Part shown: positions 1-7,687 of the stretch, piece by piece
How the letters are laid out: every line of letters begins with the position of its first letter
Position numbering within the stretch: position 1 is the first letter of the stretch
NCBI GenBank assembly: GCA_043751595.1
Contig: JAYUZR010000014.1
Span: 1 to 34,341 of the forward strand
From: JAYUZR01 sp043751595
GTDB taxonomy: Bacteria; Patescibacteriota; UBA1384; CAILIB01
Length of the DNA stretch: 34,341 nucleotides
Direction: 5' to 3'
Translations under genes and position numbers: made by a program
Notes under the pieces: generated by a model
What the model was told of the DNA's origin: nothing
The model's input: only the letters and a program-made list of their open reading frames with translations
Databases searched by the model: none

Positions 1-53
1 ATGTAGGAACCAAGCAGCGACCGGAGTCACCTCCAACTCAGTAACGATCTTCT

Positions 54-767
54 ATGTCTGGACACAGTAAATGGGCGACAATCAAGCATCAGAAAGCAGC
101 GACCGATGCCAAGCGCGGCAATGCTTTTACTCGGCTTGGAAATGCGGTTAGCGTAGCGGCCAAGCAGGGCGGGGGCGATGTTACCATGAATCCAAGTTTG
201 CGCTTGGCGGTAGAAAAGGCGCGCAGCGCCAACATGCCTAAAGATAATATTGATCGGGCGATTAAGCGCGGAACCGGCGAGCTTGGTGGTGCTGCGGTAG
301 AAGAACTACTGTACGAGGGCTTTGGGGCAGCAAATGTGGCCATTTTGGTTGAGGCGTTAAGTGATAATCGTAACCGAGCGAATGCTGATGTTCGCTTAAT
401 TATGAGTAAGAATGGCGGGCGAGTTGCTGATGGTGGCGTGGCGTACCAGTTTACGCAAAGAGGGGTGCTGCGGTTTAGCGTGCCCACAGCTAAGACCGAA
501 GCCTTTGAAGAAGCAGTGCTTGAGACCGATGCTGAAGACTATGCTCTGGAAGAAGACTCGGCCGTTGTTTATACCCTTATTGCGCAACTCCACCAGGTGA
601 AGGAGCAGTTTGATGCTAAGGGCTTTTCGGCGGAATCGGTAAAGATTGAATACGTTCCAAACTCTCCCGTTGAGGTTACCGAGAGCGAGTTTGATCGCGT
701 AATGAAGCTGGTTGATGCCTTGGAAGAAAACGATGATGTTACGAATGTGTACACCAACCTCGCCTAA
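54..767 (+). CDS. yebC: YebC/PmpR family regulator (TACO1-like)
   Basis: 237 residues, normal length for the family. The N-terminal signature MSGHSKWATIKHQK and the following KRGNAFTRL, NMPKDNIDRAIKRG and YEGFG segments are diagnostic of YebC/PmpR. Members act in the cytosol; some bind DNA as regulators, and recent work on the family links YebC to relief of ribosome stalling at proline stretches, like mitochondrial TACO1. The C-terminal acidic domain (EFDRVMKLVDALEENDDVTNVYTNL) is complete. The stop codon overlaps the ruvC start by one base, so the two genes are translationally coupled; yebC-ruvC adjacency is common in bacteria. The start is fixed by the conserved N-terminus; no clear Shine-Dalgarno sequence precedes it and the promoter is not visible in the 53 bases available. 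Confidence 0.96.
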   Translation: MSGHSKWATIKHQKAATDAKRGNAFTRLGNAVSVAAKQGGGDVTMNPSLRLAVEKARSANMPKDNIDRAIKRGTGELGGAAVEELLYEGFGAANVAILVEALSDNRNRANADVRLIMSKNGGRVADGGVAYQFTQRGVLRFSVPTAKTEAFEEAVLETDAEDYALEEDSAVVYTLIAQLHQVKEQFDAKGFSAESVKIEYVPNSPVEVTESEFDRVMKLVDALEENDDVTNVYTNLA

Positions 768-1273
768 TGCGAATTTTAGGGATTGATCCTGGAACGGCGA
801 TCGTTGGATGGGGAGTAGTTGAATCTGACCCAAAAGCTTCTAACAAACTTCGTTGTGAAGGCTATGGGGTGATTACTACTGATAAAAGTATGGCCCACAG
901 CAAGCGCCTGGTGGCGGTGTACCAGGGTGTGTTATCGCTGCTGCGCGAAGTTAAGCCAGATATGGTGGCTATTGAAAAACTCTTTGCCAGCCGCAACGTG
1001 ACTACGGTAATGACTGTTTCTGAAGCGCGAGGAGTGATCTTGCTGGCTATTGAGCAAGAAGGCTATGCAATACATGAACTGACGCCGCAACAGGTAAAGC
1101 AGGGCCTTACTGGCTACGGCAATGCTAAAAAGCAGCAAGTGCAGGAAATGGCACAGCGCGTGCTGAACTTGGAGAGTATTCCTAAGCCCGATGATGCAGC
1201 AGATGCCTTGGCGGTGGCGGTTACGGCGGTTGATCAGCTGCGTGTGTCGCAGCGTATAAGTGCTGGGCGCTAA
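767..1273 (+). CDS. ruvC: Crossover junction endodeoxyribonuclease RuvC
   Basis: 168-residue Holliday-junction resolvase with an RNase H fold, acting as a dimer with RuvAB in recombinational repair. Visible catalytic acids are D7 in GIDPGTA, E70 in VAIEKLFA, and the D142/D143/D146 cluster in PDDAADALAVA, so the four-acid metal site is intact. The start overlaps the yebC stop (TAATG). The last 53 bases overlap the convergently transcribed 3' end of the ComEC metallo-beta-lactamase gene, leaving no room for a dedicated terminator. ruvA and ruvB are not in the window. Confidence 0.96.
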   Translation: MRILGIDPGTAIVGWGVVESDPKASNKLRCEGYGVITTDKSMAHSKRLVAVYQGVLSLLREVKPDMVAIEKLFASRNVTTVMTVSEARGVILLAIEQEGYAIHELTPQQVKQGLTGYGNAKKQQVQEMAQRVLNLESIPKPDDAADALAVAVTAVDQLRVSQRISAGR

Positions 1274-2129
1274 CTCGCAGCTCTGGTGCAAAAAAGACGG
1301 TGATACTTCCAGATTGATCGGTGCGGTAATAGGGGATCTGCTTTTCTGAAAGCAAGGCGAGAATGCTGGGGTGTGGATGATGATAAAAGTTGTGCTCACC
1401 TACTGAAATAAGGACTACTTTTGGTGAGAAGAGGGCTAAGAACGCAGGAGTGAGACCAGTTTTTGAGCCGTGATGCGGAGCGAGTAGTACTTCGGCATTG
1501 GCGCAGAGCTGTTCTTTGCAGAGGGCTTGAATCGCTAATAAGTGCGGGAAGTTGAGATCGCCGGTAAGAAGGGCGCTATGGGCTCCATCCTGAATATGAG
1601 TGACCAGGTTTGCATCGTGCTGGTCGGGTGGGGGCTGCTCTTTTGGTGGCTTGGGTGGATGAAGTATGGTAAGTGTACCGCTCCCGATGATGCGGGGTAC
1701 GAGGCAGGTTTGATTGCAGCCCTCGAGGGCATAATGGATAGCGTGTGGAATCTTTTGATCATCAATCTCGTTGAGTAGGGCACGGTATTGTTCGGTGGTA
1801 TGAGTACTTGGAGGAAGCCAGACTTCCCCTACCTTATACTGGCGAAGAATATCGATTAAGCCGGTGATGTGGTCGGTATGGAGGTGCGTAACTACGACCA
1901 CGCTTAGGGTGCGTTGCCAGGGAGCTAAGAGTTGCCCCAGCTGGTAATTGGCGGATTCGTCGGGGCCGCCATCAAATAAGAAGAGTTCGCCAGAGCTGGC
2001 GGTAACGAGAACACTGGTTCCTTGGCCGACATCGAGAGCGGTTACCCGAAACCCAGGTGGGCTTACTACCCAGTAATACCCAAGACTGAGGACGGTGCAT
2101 AAGAATAGAGAAAGGTGCTGTGCGTTCAC
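1221..2129 (-). CDS. ComEC/Rec2-type metallo-beta-lactamase domain protein
   Basis: 302 residues. An N-terminal hydrophobic segment (about residues 6-22) is followed by a metallo-beta-lactamase fold: LDVGQG near residue 33, the metal motif THLHTDH at 81-87, LLTGD, and APHHGSKTG. This matches the C-terminal DNA-processing domain of ComEC, the inner-membrane channel for DNA uptake in transformation, in which this domain is proposed to degrade the non-transported strand. Here it is a separate gene whose ATG overlaps the stop of the channel gene by 4 bases (ATGA), so the two are translationally coupled. The 3' end runs 53 bases into ruvC on the other strand. The single N-terminal membrane helix would place the enzyme next to the channel. 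Confidence 0.88.
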   Translation of the reverse strand: MNAQHLSLFLCTVLSLGYYWVVSPPGFRVTALDVGQGTSVLVTASSGELFLFDGGPDESANYQLGQLLAPWQRTLSVVVVTHLHTDHITGLIDILRQYKVGEVWLPPSTHTTEQYRALLNEIDDQKIPHAIHYALEGCNQTCLVPRIIGSGTLTILHPPKPPKEQPPPDQHDANLVTHIQDGAHSALLTGDLNFPHLLAIQALCKEQLCANAEVLLAPHHGSKTGLTPAFLALFSPKVVLISVGEHNFYHHPHPSILALLSEKQIPYYRTDQSGSITVFFAPELRVSAQHLYAATHAADQPP

Positions 2130-3460
2130 TTAGCCCTCCTTAGTTGCAAAATGCCGAGGAGCGCTAAGAGGGCGACGACCCATCCAACTACCCCCGAAAG
2201 GGGAGTTACCGGAAGTGCACCGATACTGAGAATGATACGAACCACAAAGTGAGCAAGTCCCCAGGTAGGAATGGCCACTACTAAGATTGGGGCAATAACT
2301 AGGAGTAGGCCAAGACCGCTTAAGGCGGGAATCAGCCAGAGGATAGGGGGATTGCTGAGTAAACCTAAAACACTGAAGGCGCCAAAGTTGAGAAGGCTTA
2401 TCGGGGCGGTGGCAGCCGTTGCGCCAAGAGTTTGGGCGAGTGGGTCTTTAATGATGGCTGGCAACTTTTTGAAAAGCCTTGCTGCTGGAGCCGAAAGATA
2501 CAGTACTCCGGCCATGGCGGCTAAACTTAACTGAAACCCGATATCCCCACTGGGGTACCAAGGGTTATAAAGGGTGAGAAGAAAGGCTGAGAGGGCAAAG
2601 AGGATATCGCCGTTAGCTGGCCTGCCAAGGGCCTTACCGAGGCTTGCAATAGTGGCGGTGAGTGCGCCGCGCAGTACACTGGCGCTTGCTCCGGTCAGCA
2701 TTGAATAGCTGCCGGTAAGAAGCCCAGTTACAGCCACTCCAGCTTCTCTGCCAACCGGTAAAAACTGGCCTAGCCCACTTACGAGAATAGTTACGTTACT
2801 GCCACTGGCTGCCACCAAATGAGACGTGCCACTGATGCGCAACTGTTCGGTGAAGTCTTCTGGAAAACTGGCGGTGGTTCCTACTAATAGTCCGGCAATA
2901 AACGAGGCTTCTGGCTCGGGTAAGGCGCGGCGAAGCCTTGTAAGGAGGCTTGCGCGCACGTTAGTGAGTAGGGTTCCGCCACCACTAGATAGTACTTTGG
3001 GAGGTTGCTTGGTGGTAAGCCGTAGGTTGCAGTGTTGCGCCGCGAGTGACCGTGCTAGCCCGGCTGAAGGTGGCCGGTAGAGTAGGGTACTGAACCGAAC
3101 GGCATCGCCAGGCGTAAGCTCTGGAAAGCGCGGGGCTACAATAACCACGCATGAGGCACTCTTGGGTTGAAGAGTAATGCGCTGGGTACTTTCTCCAGCT
3201 AATTGAGTGAGGGCAACGATTCCTTCCAGGGATTTAGGGATGGGATTTGCAGGTGGTGGGTGGAGTAAGCCAGGAAGGAGACTTCCAATACTGGCCCAAG
3301 CTCCGACAAGGAGAATGATGGGAGCTTTTGTAGTCGCAAAAAGAAGGAGTGAGCCAACTACAAAAACAACGGTACCGACCCAGGGGATAAGCCCACCCAA
3401 AAGTGCCCCAAACACAAAGGACCAAAGGATGGCGATAACGGCATTAGGGCGAAGATGCAT
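2126..3460 (-). CDS. comEC: ComEC/Rec2 family DNA-uptake channel (membrane part)
   Basis: About 444 residues from the chosen ATG. There are N-terminal membrane helices, a soluble OB-like region (DUF4131-like, roughly residues 85-160), then the ComEC competence domain with GTSHLVAASGSNVTIL, VLRGALTATIA and SGDIGFQLSLAAMAGVLYL, and several C-terminal helices. ComEC imports single-stranded DNA across the cytoplasmic membrane during transformation. The frame stays open upstream to 3628, but residues before this ATG look non-coding and would run through the grpE promoter. The ATG at 3460 lies 6 nt after a -10-like TATGCT, consistent with leaderless initiation. The metallo-beta-lactamase domain is encoded by the next, overlapping gene instead of being fused. 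Confidence 0.88.
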   Translation of the reverse strand: MHLRPNAVIAILWSFVFGALLGGLIPWVGTVVFVVGSLLLFATTKAPIILLVGAWASIGSLLPGLLHPPPANPIPKSLEGIVALTQLAGESTQRITLQPKSASCVVIVAPRFPELTPGDAVRFSTLLYRPPSAGLARSLAAQHCNLRLTTKQPPKVLSSGGGTLLTNVRASLLTRLRRALPEPEASFIAGLLVGTTASFPEDFTEQLRISGTSHLVAASGSNVTILVSGLGQFLPVGREAGVAVTGLLTGSYSMLTGASASVLRGALTATIASLGKALGRPANGDILFALSAFLLTLYNPWYPSGDIGFQLSLAAMAGVLYLSAPAARLFKKLPAIIKDPLAQTLGATAATAPISLLNFGAFSVLGLLSNPPILWLIPALSGLGLLLVIAPILVVAIPTWGLAHFVVRIILSIGALPVTPLSGVVGWVVALLALLGILQLRRAK

Positions 3461-3466
3461 GGCCGG

Positions 3467-3496
3467 AGCATACTTCCTGGCACTGTTAAGCCCCAA
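3467..3496 (-). promoter_or_regulatory. Putative leaderless promoter of comEC
   Basis: On the minus strand, TTGGGG (3491-3496) and TATGCT (3467-3472) are separated by 18 nt, and TATGCT ends 6 nt before the ATG at 3460. The -35 match is weak (3 of 6) and the -10 match is 4 of 6. Transcription would start at or next to the start codon. Offered because the same geometry recurs at 7061, 7922 and 19558. Confidence 0.35.
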
Positions 3497-3554
3497 TATG
3501 CAAAAGAGCAAGATTCTTGAATAGCCTCCCAACAGATTAAGTGCGCAACGGCTC

Positions 3555-3583
3555 TTGACACCATGTAAAGTTACCTTTACATT
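3555..3583 (+). promoter_or_regulatory. grpE-dnaK-dnaJ promoter
   Basis: A perfect TTGACA (3555-3560), a 17-nt spacer and TACATT (3578-3583, 4 of 6) form a standard housekeeping-sigma promoter, giving a start near 3590 and a leader of about 15 nt before the grpE ATG. No Shine-Dalgarno sequence is seen. The spacer and -10 are covered by the palindromic operator listed separately, the position expected for repression. Confidence 0.6.
3563..3582 (+). promoter_or_regulatory. Palindromic operator TGTAAA-N6-TTTACA (chaperone operon)
   Basis: ATGTAAAG and CTTTACAT are perfect 8-bp arms around a 4-nt centre (TTAC). The dyad sits between the -35 and -10 of the chaperone promoter and includes most of the -10. 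The same TGTAAA-N6-TTTACA core occurs upstream of ftsH (17051-17068). It is not the CIRCE element of HrcA (TTAGCACTC-N9-GAGTGCTAA), nor the HspR (HAIR) or CtsR box. The repressor is unknown and is not evident in this window. Confidence 0.65.
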
Positions 3584-3604
3584 TTGACATGACAACAAAC
3601 ACCC

Positions 3605-4120
3605 ATGGATACGCAAACACCCTCTCAACCAACCCCTACCCCCGAAGAGCTTCCTGAAACATCTGTTTCTTCTGAGTTAGAGAATCAGGTGCGAGAGCTA
3701 GAAGATAAGTTACTTCGTGCCCTTGCCGAGCAAGAAAACCAGCGCCGTCGCGCCGATCAAGAACTACGGCAGCAAAAGCGATACTCTGCTGCTAGCCTCG
3801 GTCTCGATCTATTGCCAGCACTGGATACCTTCACTCGCGCTGCAGCCTACATCCCAGAGGCGCAACAAAAAGAAGGCTGGGTAACTGGCCTACTCACGGT
3901 CGCTAAGCAAATCGAAGACGCACTTTCTCAAAGCGGTATCACACCAATTTCTACTGAAATTGGCCAGGTATTTAACCCTGAGTTGCACGAAGCAATCGGT
4001 GCCATTCCTACGGCCGAGCAACCACCCGATACTATTTTATCCGTGGCTGAGCGTGGATTCATGATCCACGATCGAGTGCTTCGTCCAGCTCGGGTGATGC
4101 TCGCTCAAGCTGTTTCTTAA
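3605..4120 (+). CDS. grpE: Nucleotide exchange factor GrpE
   Basis: 171 residues. The N-terminus is Pro/Thr/Glu-rich (1-25), followed by a long coiled coil (about 25-60, ELENQVRELEDKLLRALAEQENQRRR) and a C-terminal beta domain with the family motif FNPELHEAIGA and a final VLRPARVMLA strand. GrpE dimers release ADP from DnaK in the cytosolic chaperone cycle. First gene of grpE-dnaK-dnaJ; the gap to dnaK is 21 nt. Expression is probably controlled by the palindrome in its promoter. Confidence 0.95.
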   Translation: MDTQTPSQPTPTPEELPETSVSSELENQVRELEDKLLRALAEQENQRRRADQELRQQKRYSAASLGLDLLPALDTFTRAAAYIPEAQQKEGWVTGLLTVAKQIEDALSQSGITPISTEIGQVFNPELHEAIGAIPTAEQPPDTILSVAERGFMIHDRVLRPARVMLAQAVS

Positions 4121-4141
4121 ACCTTTTTAATCACAATTCCT

Positions 4142-6016
4142 ATGGCTAAAATCATTGGTATCGATCTCGGAACAACCAATTCGGTTGTATCAGTTATGGA
4201 GGGTGGCGCGGCTAAGGTAATCCCTTCCGCTGAGGGTCCTAATACGGTTCCTTCTGTAGTAGCCGTCAAAAAAGATGGTGAGCGCATTGTGGGTATTCCT
4301 GCAAAGCGCCAAGCAGCTACTAACGCCGCTAATACTATTTCTTCAGTAAAGCGTTTTATTGGCCGCCAGTTTAGCGACGCTGAAACTAAGGCAGATGCTT
4401 CGTTTACGGCGTACAAAACTCAAGCCGGTAAGGGTGGCGCGGTTGAGGTACTTATGGGCGGCACCGCCTTCAGTCCTCAAGAAATCTCAGCCTTTATTCT
4501 ACAAAAGCTTAAGGCCGATGCCGAGGCCTATCTTGGCGAAACCGTTACCGAAGCAGTTATCACGGTTCCTGCTTACTTTAACGATGCACAGCGCCAGGCC
4601 ACTAAAGATGCTGGTAAGATCGCTGGTCTCGATGTTAAGCGCATCATCAACGAGCCTACCGCAGCAGCTTTGGCCTACGGTATTGATCGCAAAAAGAACG
4701 AAAAGATTGCCGTCTACGATCTTGGTGGAGGAACCTTCGATATTACTATCTTGGAGCTTGGAAACCATGATGGCGAAGCTTCATTCGAGGTACTTGCTAC
4801 CAACGGCGATACTCGCCTCGGCGGAGACGATTTCGATGTAGTGCTTATGGAGCACATCTTGGCTGAGTTTAAATCTCAGGAAGGAATCGATCTTAAAACT
4901 CAGGTAGATTCTCTGCAGCGCGTTCGCGAAGCAGCAGAAAAAGCCAAGATCGAGCTTTCTACTTCTCAAGAAACCGAGGTCAATCTGCCATTCATCACCG
5001 CCGATGCCAACGGCCCTAAACACCTAGTGCTTAAGATTACTCGCGCCACTTTCGAGAAACTCATCGATGCTCTAGTACTCAAGAGTATCGAGCCAGTAAA
5101 GAAGGCCCTTAAAGACGCCAAGCTCGAGCCAAGCGTAATCGATGAAGTAATTCTGGTTGGTGGTTCTACCCGCGTCCCTAAGGTAATCGAGGCCGTCCGT
5201 GCCTACTTTGGCAAAGAGCCTAATCGCTCGGTAAACCCGGATGAAGCTGTTGCTATCGGTGCAGCAATTCAGGGTGGAGTACTTGGTGGAGATGTTAAAG
5301 ACGTTCTTCTGCTTGATGTCACTCCTCTATCTCTTGGAATCGAAACCTTGGGTGGGGTGATGACTAAGCTGATTGAGCGCAACACTACCATTCCTACTTC
5401 TAAGAGCCAGGTATTCTCTACGGCGGCCGATAACCAAAGCCAGGTTGAGATCCACATCCTACAGGGTGAGCGTGAAATGGCCTCTGATAACCGCACTCTC
5501 GGAAAGTTTGTCCTTGACGGTCTTCCACCAGCACCACGCGGCATTCCTCAGGTAGAGGTAAGTTTCGATATCGATGCTAACGGTATTGTTAATGTTAAGG
5601 CAGTTGATAAAGCGACTGGCAAAGAACAGCAGGTTCGCATCACTTCCTCGAGTGGGCTTTCTGATGCCGATATCGAAAATATGCGTAAAGATGCTGAGGC
5701 TCATGCCGAAGAGGATCGTGCTCGAAAAGCATTGGTAGAAGCTCGAAACGAAGCTGATAGCCTCATCTACACCGCTGAAAAGACCGTTAAAGAGGCGGCT
5801 GAAAAAGTGAAGCCAGAAGACATTCGCGCCGTAGAAGATGCGGTAGCCGAGCTTAAATCGGTTCATACCAGCGAAGATGCTGAAGCGATCAAGGCTAAAG
5901 TAGAAGTGCTAAGTGAGAAGTTGCAGGTAGTTGGTGCGGCTATGTACCAGCAACAGGCTGAGGCGGCTCAACCCGAGGCTGCTACCGAAGAGCCGGCTGA
6001 AGAAAAGGCCGAGTAA
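4142..6016 (+). CDS. dnaK: Chaperone DnaK (Hsp70)
   Basis: 624 residues, full length. The ATPase domain begins IGIDLGTTNSVV and contains VPAYFNDAQRQATKDAGKIAGL, INEPTAAALAYG, YDLGGGTFDITIL and ILVGGSTRVPKV. The linker DVLLLDVTPLSLGIETLGG leads to the substrate-binding domain, and an alpha-helical lid ends in an acidic Glu/Ala-rich tail. It folds and refolds proteins in the cytosol with GrpE and the compact DnaJ encoded on either side. Start is fixed by the conserved N-terminus; there is no obvious Shine-Dalgarno sequence, and the 2-nt gap to dnaJ suggests coupled translation. Confidence 0.97.
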   Translation: MAKIIGIDLGTTNSVVSVMEGGAAKVIPSAEGPNTVPSVVAVKKDGERIVGIPAKRQAATNAANTISSVKRFIGRQFSDAETKADASFTAYKTQAGKGGAVEVLMGGTAFSPQEISAFILQKLKADAEAYLGETVTEAVITVPAYFNDAQRQATKDAGKIAGLDVKRIINEPTAAALAYGIDRKKNEKIAVYDLGGGTFDITILELGNHDGEASFEVLATNGDTRLGGDDFDVVLMEHILAEFKSQEGIDLKTQVDSLQRVREAAEKAKIELSTSQETEVNLPFITADANGPKHLVLKITRATFEKLIDALVLKSIEPVKKALKDAKLEPSVIDEVILVGGSTRVPKVIEAVRAYFGKEPNRSVNPDEAVAIGAAIQGGVLGGDVKDVLLLDVTPLSLGIETLGGVMTKLIERNTTIPTSKSQVFSTAADNQSQVEIHILQGEREMASDNRTLGKFVLDGLPPAPRGIPQVEVSFDIDANGIVNVKAVDKATGKEQQVRITSSSGLSDADIENMRKDAEAHAEEDRARKALVEARNEADSLIYTAEKTVKEAAEKVKPEDIRAVEDAVAELKSVHTSEDAEAIKAKVEVLSEKLQVVGAAMYQQQAEAAQPEAATEEPAEEKAE

Positions 6017-6018
6017 CC

Positions 6019-6594
6019 ATGGCTGAGGCAGACGACTACTACAAACTACTTGGCGTTGAGCGTTCTGCCTCCGCTGATGAAATTAAGCGCGCCTTCCGCA
6101 AGAAGGCGCACGAGTTCCACCCCGATAAAGGGGGTGATGCTGAGACTTTTAAAAAGATTAATGAGGCCTACCAGACCCTGTCCGATGACCAAAAGCGCCA
6201 GCAATATGATGCCTACGGCAAGGCTGGCGCCCAAGGTTTTGGTGGGGGATACGGCGGGGGATTTGAGCAAGACTTCTCTGGAGGCTTTGGCGGATTCGCC
6301 GATATTTTCTCTGAAATGTTTGGTCAGGCCATGGCCAATGTCCAGGCAGAGGTGCAGATTTCAATTCCCCAAGCCGTATTGGGCGATGAAGTTGATCTTC
6401 GGGTAGGGGACGATAAGCTCAAGCTGAACATTCCTGCCGGGGTGCAAGATGGCGCCAGTATTTTGTTTAGAGGTAAAGGAAAAGCCTACCGCGGTGGGCG
6501 GGGCGATCTTACCCTTATCTTGCGAGTGGTGATTCCCCGCAAGCTGAGCCGCAAAGAGCGTGAGTTATACGAAGAATTGAAAAAGCTACGCTAG
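6019..6594 (+). CDS. dnaJ: Compact DnaJ-family co-chaperone without zinc finger
   Basis: 191 residues, about half the usual DnaJ length. A J domain occupies residues 5-67 with the HPD motif at 34-36, then a Gly/Phe-rich linker (68-106). Only one C-terminal beta domain remains (about 109-174, ISIPQAVLGDEVDLRVGDDKLKLNIPAG and GRGDLTLILRVVIP), followed by a short helix resembling the DnaJ dimerisation end. The CxxCxGxG zinc-finger repeats and the first substrate-binding beta domain are absent. It should stimulate the ATPase of the DnaK encoded 2 nt upstream. The reading frame is clean and followed by a good terminator, so the short form looks intact and not a fragment. A CbpA/DjlA-like assignment is less likely given the operon. 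Confidence 0.88.
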   Translation: MAEADDYYKLLGVERSASADEIKRAFRKKAHEFHPDKGGDAETFKKINEAYQTLSDDQKRQQYDAYGKAGAQGFGGGYGGGFEQDFSGGFGGFADIFSEMFGQAMANVQAEVQISIPQAVLGDEVDLRVGDDKLKLNIPAGVQDGASILFRGKGKAYRGGRGDLTLILRVVIPRKLSRKERELYEELKKLR

Positions 6595-6622
6595 TAAGCT
6601 CTTATTAGTTGACGGAATCAAG

Positions 6623-6650
6623 CCAACCGGGTATGAATCGGTTGGTTTTT
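6623..6650 (+). terminator. Rho-independent terminator after dnaJ
   Basis: Stem CCAACCG (6623-6629) / CGGTTGG (6639-6645) with a 9-nt loop, followed by five T residues. It ends the chaperone operon 29 nt after the dnaJ stop. Confidence 0.85.
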
Positions 6651-6656
6651 GGTTAG

Positions 6657-6664
6657 GAGGAGGT
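6657..6664 (+). promoter_or_regulatory. Strong Shine-Dalgarno sequence
   Basis: GGAGGAGG lies 6 nt before the ATG at 6671. It is unusually strong for this window, where many genes show no Shine-Dalgarno sequence, and suggests high translation of the small protein that follows. Confidence 0.7.
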
Positions 6665-6670
6665 TTTTTT

Positions 6671-6979
6671 ATGCGAGTACATGTCTTATTACTAGAGCTA
6701 GCACCCGCCGAGGGCGGGTTACCCGACCTTGTTGGTAAGGTGGCTGACCTGGTAGGGGCTAAAAAAGTTGCCTGGAAGGGCGATAAGAAAGTAGCTGTTG
6801 AAGTAGACAGCGTCTGGCAAGAAGATGTTTTAGCTCTTCTTGGGCTGGCAGTTGTAAGGAAGGGAACCGCCCTTATGGGGTTCCCTGTGCAGGGCGCGTG
6901 GATACAAGGAGAGGTCTACCTAACCGAGTTAGGAGACTTTCTCGGGCCAGATTACAATTGGGACGCAAATGTCTCATAG
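6671..6979 (+). CDS. Small protein of unknown function (102 aa)
   Basis: Not recognised. The 102-residue product has no signal peptide, membrane helix or cysteine. It alternates short hydrophobic strands and helices (VHVLLLELAP, LVGKVADLVGAKKVAWKG, KVAVEVDSVWQEDVLALL, GFPVQGAWIQGEVYLTEL) and ends in an acidic/aromatic tail, which suggests a small cytosolic alpha/beta domain. The start is supported by a very strong Shine-Dalgarno sequence. It lies between two intrinsic terminators, so it may be a one-gene unit, although no convincing promoter was found in the 20 nt between the upstream terminator and the start. Read-through from the chaperone operon is the alternative. Confidence 0.7.
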   Translation: MRVHVLLLELAPAEGGLPDLVGKVADLVGAKKVAWKGDKKVAVEVDSVWQEDVLALLGLAVVRKGTALMGFPVQGAWIQGEVYLTELGDFLGPDYNWDANVS

Positions 6980-6990
6980 ACGAAAAAAGA

Positions 6991-7015
6991 AAACGCCCGC
7001 ACTCCGGGCGTTTTT
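6991..7015 (+). terminator. Rho-independent terminator
   Basis: Stem ACGCCCG (6993-6999) / CGGGCGT (7005-7011) with loop CACTC and a following T-tract (7011-7015), starting 12 nt after the preceding stop codon. Confidence 0.85.
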
Positions 7016-7025
7016 CACTTGCCCG

Positions 7026-7054
7026 TTGCATTCCCTCTTCAGAAAACCGATACT
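7026..7054 (+). promoter_or_regulatory. Putative leaderless promoter for the membrane protein at 7061
   Basis: TTGCAT (7026-7031), a 17-nt spacer and GATACT (7049-7054). Only 6 nt separate the -10 from a GTG at 7061. This promoter lies just downstream of a terminator, and its geometry argues that the true start is GTG 7061 and not the TTG at 7019. Confidence 0.45.
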
Positions 7055-7060
7055 TACTAC

Positions 7061-7576
7061 GTGCAGTCGCTTGGCATTACTTTTGACGTTATCTTAATCG
7101 CGCTGGCCTTTGTGCTAGGTGCTTTTACTGTGATTATAAAAAGGCAGGCCTCTATGGCGGTGCTACTCGCTTCATATGTTGCTTACGTTACTGTGCTGGT
7201 TTGGGGAGATACCATCTTAGGTCTCATTAATAAGCAGCAAGTGGTGATTGGTGGAGTGAGCTTTGGCGTGAGTGTGGGGGTAATCCCACTTACTGCTCTG
7301 CTCTTTTGGGTTATCACCTTTGCTGTCGCCGTACTTGGTAAGTTGGGTGGCGGAGGGAATCATCACCAACGCTCATTGCCTGAGGCAGTGGTCTATTCGG
7401 TAGTAGCTGTGGCGGTGCTTGCAGTGTTGAGCGTGAGCATTATTCCAAAGCCGCTCCAGGCACAGGTATTACAGGGTACTAATGTTCTTTCCTTCCTATT
7501 TAACTACCGCGATTGGGTAGTTGCGGCACCGGTGGCATTGGTAATTCTTTTCTCACTCCGGCATGGTGACGAATAG
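7061..7576 (+). CDS. Predicted four-helix membrane protein of unknown function
   Basis: About 171 residues from GTG 7061. An in-frame TTG at 7019 would add 14 residues but lies directly against the upstream terminator. Four hydrophobic segments are visible: FDVILIALAFVLGAFTVII, MAVLLASYVAYVTVLVW, VGVIPLTALLFWVITFAVAVL and AVVYSVVAVAVLAVLSVSII. A Gly/His loop (LGGGGNHHQRS) precedes the fourth, and a short C-terminal stretch follows. The layout is loosely like CvpA-family proteins, but the similarity is too weak to assign. It is followed within 40 nt by tRNA-Lys. Confidence 0.65.
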   Translation: MQSLGITFDVILIALAFVLGAFTVIIKRQASMAVLLASYVAYVTVLVWGDTILGLINKQQVVIGGVSFGVSVGVIPLTALLFWVITFAVAVLGKLGGGGNHHQRSLPEAVVYSVVAVAVLAVLSVSIIPKPLQAQVLQGTNVLSFLFNYRDWVVAAPVALVILFSLRHGDE

Positions 7577-7594
7577 GAAAAAATAAGGTATGGT
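7566..7594 (+). promoter_or_regulatory. Possible tRNA-Lys promoter
   Basis: GTGACG (7566-7571, matching TTGACA at 4 of 6), a 17-nt spacer and TATGGT (7589-7594). The -10 ends 18 nt before the mature tRNA 5' end, leaving a short 5' leader for RNase P. It overlaps the end of the preceding gene. Confidence 0.35.
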
Positions 7595-7612
7595 AGCCCC
7601 TGAACGCAATTC

Positions 7613-7687
7613 GGGTCTATAGCTCAACGGTAGAGCAGTGGCCTTTTAAGCCATTGGTTCTGGGTTCGAATCCCAGTGGACCCACCA
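7613..7687 (+). tRNA. tRNA-Lys (UUU)
   Basis: A complete 75-nt cloverleaf: acceptor GGGTCTA/TGGACCC with discriminator A and encoded CCA, D arm GCTC/GAGC, anticodon loop CTTTTAA (anticodon TTT), and T arm CTGGG-TTCGAAT-CCCAG. A long inverted repeat begins inside the CCA end and mirrors the T arm beyond the terminator. Confidence 0.95.

Noticed and set aside
1..53. Promoter or leader of yebC.
   Set aside because: No convincing -10/-35 pair in the available bases, and the upstream sequence is outside the window.
3461..3628. Longer comEC start at 3628.
   Set aside because: It would run through the grpE promoter and operator, and the added 56 residues look non-coding.
7019..7060. TTG start at 7019 for the four-helix membrane protein.
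   Set aside because: It begins 3 nt after a terminator T-tract, upstream of the only plausible promoter; GTG 7061 fits a leaderless start.
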